From assembly GCA_046758065.1 (NCBI GenBank), contig JBHHZM010000046.1:1-22682 (forward strand): a stretch of 22,682 nt of DNA, read 5' to 3'. The position numbers were made by a program, and so were the translations under genes. The notes beneath the pieces were generated by a model. That model made no database searches. It saw nothing but the letters and a program-made list of their open reading frames with translations, and was not told the DNA's origin. The stretch is from JBHHZM01 sp046758065. GTDB taxonomy: Bacteria; Pseudomonadota; Alphaproteobacteria; JAAXGF01. Of this stretch, positions 18,987-22,682 are shown one piece after another (positions within the stretch are counted from its first letter, which is position 1; each line of letters starts with the position of its first letter).

Positions 18987-19837
18987 CGGACGGCGCAATG
19001 GCGGCGGCGCGCGAAACCGCCCGGCAAGCCGCGCCGGAAGCACGGACCGCTCCCGCCAAGACGATTGGCGAGACGATTCTCAGGTTCGAAAATATTGGTC
19101 TCTCGTTCGGCGGCGTGTTGGCGCTGTCGGAGGTCAGCTTCGAGATACGCGAGCACGAGATTCTCGCCATCATCGGCCCCAACGGCGCCGGCAAGAGCTC
19201 GATGCTCAACGTCATCAACGGCTTCTATCATCCGCAACAGGGGCGCATCACCTATCGCGGCAAGACCCGTCGCCGGATGCGCAGCCACGAGGCGGCGGCG
19301 CAGGGCATCGCCCGGACCTTCCAGAACATCGCGCTGTTCAAGGGCATGTCGACGCTCGACAACATCATGACCGGACGGCTGCTCAAGATGAAGCGCAACC
19401 TGCTCTGGCAGGCGCTCTACCTCGGTCCGGCGCGACGCGAGGAGATCGCGCATCGCGGGTTCGTCGAGCGCATCATCGATTTCCTCGAAATTCAGGCGAT
19501 CCGGCGTACGCCGGTCGGCAAGCTGCCCTATGGCCTGCAGAAGCGGGTCGAGCTTGGCCGCGCCCTCGCCTCCGAGCCCCGGCTCCTTCTTCTCGACGAA
19601 CCGATGGCGGGTATGAACGTCGAGGAAAAGGAGGACATGAGCCGCTTCATCATCGACGTCAACGAGGAGTTCGGCACCACCATAGCGCTGATCGAACACG
19701 ACATGGGCGTGGTCATGGATATCTCCGACCGCATCGTCGTGCTCGATCATGGCCGCAAGATCGCCGACGGCGCGCCCGACGCAGTGCGCGCCGATCCGGA
19801 CGTGATCGACGCCTACCTCGGCGTCAGCCACGACTGA
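18983..19837 (+). CDS. livG: Branched-chain-type ABC transporter ATP-binding protein (LivG-like)
   Basis: This 284-residue cytoplasmic ATPase belongs to a HAAT-family importer. Walker A GPNGAGKSS is at 65-73, the Q-loop Gln114 in RTFQNIALF, the signature LPYGLQKRVELGRAL at 181-195, Walker B LLLLDEP at 201-207, and the H-loop His239 in IEHDMG. The C-terminal end, with DPDVIDAYLG, is typical of LivG. TTG 18983 is preferred as the start: GAGGAAAG sits at the right distance, and the TTGA overlaps the ligase stop. The in-frame ATG at 18998 would give 279 residues but is too far from that site. The signature has Pro and Leu where LSYGQQR is usual, within family variation. Confidence 0.95.
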   Translation: MTDGAMAAARETARQAAPEARTAPAKTIGETILRFENIGLSFGGVLALSEVSFEIREHEILAIIGPNGAGKSSMLNVINGFYHPQQGRITYRGKTRRRMRSHEAAAQGIARTFQNIALFKGMSTLDNIMTGRLLKMKRNLLWQALYLGPARREEIAHRGFVERIIDFLEIQAIRRTPVGKLPYGLQKRVELGRALASEPRLLLLDEPMAGMNVEEKEDMSRFIIDVNEEFGTTIALIEHDMGVVMDISDRIVVLDHGRKIADGAPDAVRADPDVIDAYLGVSHD

Positions 19838-19855
19838 GGAGGACAGGCGGCCGTC

Positions 19856-20791
19856 ATGGACATCCTCAACGCGCTGTTCGTCTCGCCGTTCCTCGACATC
19901 GCCGATTCGCCCGTGTTCTTCGCCGAAGTGGTGATCAGCGGCCTGCTTACCGGCGTCATGTATTCACTGGTGGCGCTCGGCTTCGTACTCATCTTCAAGG
20001 CTTCGGGGGTGTTCAACTTCAGTCAGGGGGTCATGGTGCTGTTCGCCGCGCTGACCCTGGTCGGCCTTATGGAGCACGGGTTTCCCGTTTGGCTCGCGCT
20101 CGCGGCGACGGTGCTGGTGATGATTGCGCTGGCCTACGCCATCGAGCGACTGGTGCTCCGCCATCTGATCAATCAGGAAGGCATCGTCCTGTTCATGGCC
20201 ACCATCGGGCTTAGCTTCGTGCTCGAAGGCATCGGCGAGACGCTCTGGGGCAGTAACGTCAAACCACTCGACATCGGCATCCCGGACACTTCGTTCGAGG
20301 TCGGCGGCATCCTGCTCAACGAATTCGACCTGTTCGCCGCGGCGACGGGCGCGGTGCTGGTCAGCGTGCTCGCGGTATTTTTCCACTACACCCGCATCGG
20401 CCGGGCGCTGCGCGCCGTCGCCGACGATCATCAGGCCGCGCTGTCGGTCGGCATCCCCTTGAAGACGATCTGGGTGATCGTCTGGTCGGTGGCCGGCATC
20501 GTCGGCCTGGTCGCCGGCATCATGTGGGGCGCCAAGAGCGGAGTGCAGTTCTCGCTCTCGCTAATCGCGCTCAAGGCGCTCCCGGTGCTTATGCTCGGCG
20601 GCTTCACCTCTGTGCCGGGCGCCATCGTCGGCGGTCTCATCATCGGCGTCGGCGAGCAGGTCGCCGAGATTTACTGGGGGCCGTTCTTCGGCGGCGCGAT
20701 CGAAAACTGGTTCGCTTACATGCTGGCGCTCGTGTTCCTGCTGTTCCGGCCGCAGGGCCTGTTCGGCGAGCGCATCATCGAGAGGGTCTAG
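19856..20791 (+). CDS. livH: Branched-chain-type ABC transporter permease (LivH-like)
   Basis: This 311-residue inner-membrane permease has about eight hydrophobic segments. SGVFNFSQG (50-58) is the conserved LivH motif. The cytoplasmic coupling loop TRIGRALRAVADDHQAALSVGI (near 180-200) contacts the ATPase. The ALPVLMLGGFTSVPGAIVGG segment (near 240-260) and the C-terminal RPQGLFGE complete the family pattern. The ATG at 19856 follows GAGGAGGACAGG, 18 bp after livG. It would form the translocation pore with the LivM-like protein encoded next. The imported substrate may be an amino acid, or an organic acid given the ligase. Confidence 0.95.
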   Translation: MDILNALFVSPFLDIADSPVFFAEVVISGLLTGVMYSLVALGFVLIFKASGVFNFSQGVMVLFAALTLVGLMEHGFPVWLALAATVLVMIALAYAIERLVLRHLINQEGIVLFMATIGLSFVLEGIGETLWGSNVKPLDIGIPDTSFEVGGILLNEFDLFAAATGAVLVSVLAVFFHYTRIGRALRAVADDHQAALSVGIPLKTIWVIVWSVAGIVGLVAGIMWGAKSGVQFSLSLIALKALPVLMLGGFTSVPGAIVGGLIIGVGEQVAEIYWGPFFGGAIENWFAYMLALVFLLFRPQGLFGERIIERV

Positions 20792-20795
20792 GGGC

Positions 20796-21872
20796 ATGAT
20801 CTACCGCGAGGCCGGGCAGTTCAAGACGAGCTACGCGCGCGATCAGATGATCTTTCCGATCGTCCAGGATCGTTGGGCGGTCTTGGTCTTCATTCTCGCC
20901 GCCTATGTCGCGGTGCCCCTGCTCGCAGACGAGTACTGGTTTCAGGCGGTGCTGATTCCGTTCCTGATCTTCGCGCTCGCCGCGATCGGGCTCAATCTCC
21001 TGGTCGGCTACGCGGGGCAGCTTTCGCTCGGCACCGGCGGCTTCATGGCGGTCGGCGGCTACATGACCTACAAGATCACCACGGCGTTTCCCGACCTCAA
21101 CCTCGTGGTCGCCTTTCTGCTCGCCGGACTGATCGCCGCCGGCGTCGGCCTCGTATTCGGCATCCCCAGCCTGCGCATCAAGGGCTTCTACCTCGCCGTC
21201 GCCACCCTCGCCGCGCAGTTCTTCCTCGGCTGGCTGTTCAACAAGGTGGCCTGGTTCTACAACTATCAGTCCTCGGGCACGATCACGGCGCCGCCGCGCA
21301 AGATGCTGGGGGTGATGGTCGCCGGCCCGGAGGCGACCGCCGAGGTGCGCTATTTCGTCGCGCTCACCATCGTCGTCGTGCTGGCGCTGGTCGCCAAGAA
21401 CTTGGTGCGCGGGCGCATCGGGCGCGCCTGGATGGCGGTGCGCGACATGGATATCGCCGCCGAGATCATCGGCATCCGTCCTTATCAGACCAAGCTTATC
21501 GCTTTCGCCGTCAGCTCGTTCTACTGCGGCGTCGCCGGTGCGATGATGGTGTTTCTGTGGCTCGGCAGCGCCGAAACCGAGGCGTTCGACATCTTCGTCT
21601 CGTTCGACGTGCTGTTCATGGTCATCATCGGCGGGCTGGGCAGCATCCTGGGGTCGTTCCTGGGGGCGGCGTTCATCGTACTGGTGCCGGTGTTTCTCAC
21701 CAACGCGCCGCAGTTTTTCGGGCTCTCCCTGCCGATCGACTTGCAGAAGCACATCGAGGTCATGCTGTTCGGCTCGATGATCGTCTTCTTCCTGATCGTC
21801 GAACCGCACGGGCTCGCCCGGCTCTGGCAGATCACCAAGGAGAAACTGAGGTTATGGCCGTTTCCGTACTGA
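20796..21872 (+). CDS. livM: Branched-chain-type ABC transporter permease (LivM-like)
   Basis: This 358-residue second permease has an extended cytoplasmic N-terminus (about 1-28) before the first membrane span. GLNLLVGYAGQLSLGTGGFMAVG (about 66-88) and GFYLAVATLAAQFF (about 130-143) are LivM signatures. The coupling loop GRIGRAWMAVRDMDIAAEIIGI lies near 207-228, and IIGGLGSILGSFLGA near 275-289. It ends in basic residues and proline (KLRLWPFPY). The start is 4 bp after the livH stop, indicating coupled translation. The end is followed by a 110-bp gap before the binding-protein gene. Confidence 0.95.
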   Translation: MIYREAGQFKTSYARDQMIFPIVQDRWAVLVFILAAYVAVPLLADEYWFQAVLIPFLIFALAAIGLNLLVGYAGQLSLGTGGFMAVGGYMTYKITTAFPDLNLVVAFLLAGLIAAGVGLVFGIPSLRIKGFYLAVATLAAQFFLGWLFNKVAWFYNYQSSGTITAPPRKMLGVMVAGPEATAEVRYFVALTIVVVLALVAKNLVRGRIGRAWMAVRDMDIAAEIIGIRPYQTKLIAFAVSSFYCGVAGAMMVFLWLGSAETEAFDIFVSFDVLFMVIIGGLGSILGSFLGAAFIVLVPVFLTNAPQFFGLSLPIDLQKHIEVMLFGSMIVFFLIVEPHGLARLWQITKEKLRLWPFPY

Positions 21873-21890
21873 TTCGGCCGCCCCCGGACA

Positions 21891-21919
21891 TTGGCCGCCG
21901 CGCGCCATCGTGGTAGCGT
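21891..21919 (+). promoter_or_regulatory. possible internal promoter for the binding-protein gene
   Basis: TTGGCC (21891-21896), a 17-nt spacer and TAGCGT (21914-21919) sit in the 110-bp livM-livK gap. The boxes are only partial matches. An extra promoter would fit the usual need for excess binding protein. Confidence 0.3.
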
Positions 21920-21950
21920 GCGCGCGGATCCTGGTCCGGGTTTCGAGAAC

Positions 21951-21965
21951 GAAGCGAATTGCTTC
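21951..21965 (+). other. small hairpin upstream of the binding-protein ribosome-binding site
   Basis: GAAGC-GAATT-GCTTC is a 5-bp stem ending 8 nt before GGGAGG. Intercistronic stems of this kind can stabilise the downstream mRNA. No T-tract is present. Confidence 0.3.
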
Positions 21966-21982
21966 ACGAATGGGAGGTCATC

Positions 21983-22682
21983 ATGAAATTTCGCAACCTG
22001 TCACTAGTTCTTCTGGGGGCGGCGGTCGGCCTGACCGGACTCGCCGCCCCGACGCCGGCGGCGGCGCAGGCCGAGCAGTTCATTCCCATGCTGGTCTATC
22101 GCACCGGCCCTTACGCGCCGAGCGGCATTCCGGTGGCCAACGGCTTCCGGGACTACTACACGCTGATCAACAAGCGCGACGGCGGCATCAACGGCGTCAA
22201 GATCACCTTCGAGGAGTGCGAGACCAAGTACAACACCAAGCTCGGCGTCGAGTGCTACGAGAAGCTGAAGAACAAGGGGCCGACCGGCGCCTCGCTGGTC
22301 AACCCCTATTCGACCGGCATCACCTACCAACTCATCCCGAAGGCGCCGATCGACGGCGTGCCGATCCTGTCGATGGGCTACGGCCGCACCGCGGCCGCCG
22401 ACGGCCGGGTCTTCCCCTGGATCTTCAACTTCCCGACCACCTACTGGAGCCAGGCGTCGGCCTTCATCAACTACGTCGCCCAGCAGGAAGGCGGGTTCGA
22501 CAAGCTGAAGGGCAAGAAGATCGCCCACGTCTACCACAACTCGGCCTACGGCAAGGAGGCCAACCCGACGCTCGAAGTCCTGGCCAAGAAATACGGCTAT
22601 GACCTGACGCTGCTCGCGGTCGACCATCCGGGCCAGGAGCAGAAGGCGACCTGGCTGCAGATCCGCCGGCTCAGGCCCGACT
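21983..22682 (+). CDS. livK: Branched-chain-type ABC transporter substrate-binding protein (LivK-like), 5' part
   Basis: The first 233 codons are present; the gene runs off the window end. A signal peptide (1-30, ending AAAQA) exports it to the periplasm. The mature start, EQFIPMLVYRTGPYAPSGIP (31-50), followed by NGFRDYYTLINKRDGGINGVKI, is the type I periplasmic-binding (Leu/Ile/Val-binding-like) pattern. The pair Cys79 and Cys91 resembles the disulfide found near the N-terminal lobe in this family. GGGAGGTCATC before ATG 21983 is a strong ribosome-binding site. It would deliver ligand to the LivHM permease. A LivF-like ATPase is expected further downstream, since only one ATPase gene is visible here. 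Confidence 0.93.
   Translation, partial: MKFRNLSLVLLGAAVGLTGLAAPTPAAAQAEQFIPMLVYRTGPYAPSGIPVANGFRDYYTLINKRDGGINGVKITFEECETKYNTKLGVECYEKLKNKGPTGASLVNPYSTGITYQLIPKAPIDGVPILSMGYGRTAAADGRVFPWIFNFPTTYWSQASAFINYVAQQEGGFDKLKGKKIAHVYHNSAYGKEANPTLEVLAKKYGYDLTLLAVDHPGQEQKATWLQIRRLRPD

Noticed and set aside
16830..19043. 737-codon minus-strand open frame opposite the acyl-CoA ligase
   Set aside because: It is a shadow of a gene with all ANL motifs, and has no recognisable domain.

Overview
The window is about 22.7 kb of very GC-rich, densely coding DNA. It looks like the chromosome of an alphaproteobacterium, most plausibly a Rhodospirillales-like lineage. This rests on gene content and base composition, not on any search: an RpoH sigma factor with the QKALFFNLRR box, a CarD-type regulator, a seven-iron FdxA ferredoxin, an SUV3-like helicase with an S4 RNA-binding partner, AcnA followed by a DUF1223 protein, and an acyl-CoA ligase leading a branched-chain-type ABC transporter operon. 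There is no plasmid, phage or CRISPR signature. The only mobile DNA seen is a small non-autonomous element.

Layout. Positions 1-1709 (all minus strand) hold a complete tRNA-Arg(CCT) with its own promoter, a PagL-like lipid A deacylase and a prolyl aminopeptidase. Positions 1796-4035 (plus) hold a two-gene unit: an exported nuclease-fold protein overlapping by 4 bp an M48 metalloprotease lipoprotein. Positions 4069-10851 (minus) form a long co-directional run. In transcription order it reads: SUV3-like helicase, S4 RNA-binding protein, [mobile element], TerB-like protein, ferredoxin, CarD, a calcineurin-fold protein without metal ligands, and RpoH. Positions 10980-12872 (plus) hold htpG, divergent from the helicase and preceded by a good heat-shock-type promoter. 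Positions 12918-16462 (minus) hold acnA and a DUF1223 protein. Positions 16965-22682 (plus) hold an operon of acyl-CoA ligase, ATPase, two permeases and a periplasmic binding protein cut by the window end.

How the genes fit together. The centre of the window is a stress and transcription-control neighbourhood: sigma-32, CarD, ferredoxin, an RNA helicase with an S4 protein, and the chaperone HtpG, whose promoter matches the RpoH consensus. The right end is an uptake-plus-activation module, in which a carboxylic acid imported by the Liv-type transporter could be converted to its CoA thioester by the ligase.

Most interesting points: (i) an intact PPP-phosphatase-fold protein between CarD and RpoH that has lost nearly every metal-binding residue; (ii) a 270-bp element with perfect 18-bp inverted ends and a reconstructable CTAG target, sitting 9 nt from the terB start codon; (iii) a textbook intrinsic terminator between the likely carD promoter and the carD start codon, suggesting attenuation; (iv) a nuclease-fold protein with two catalytic positions replaced. 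No wholly new multi-gene defence or biosynthetic system is evident.
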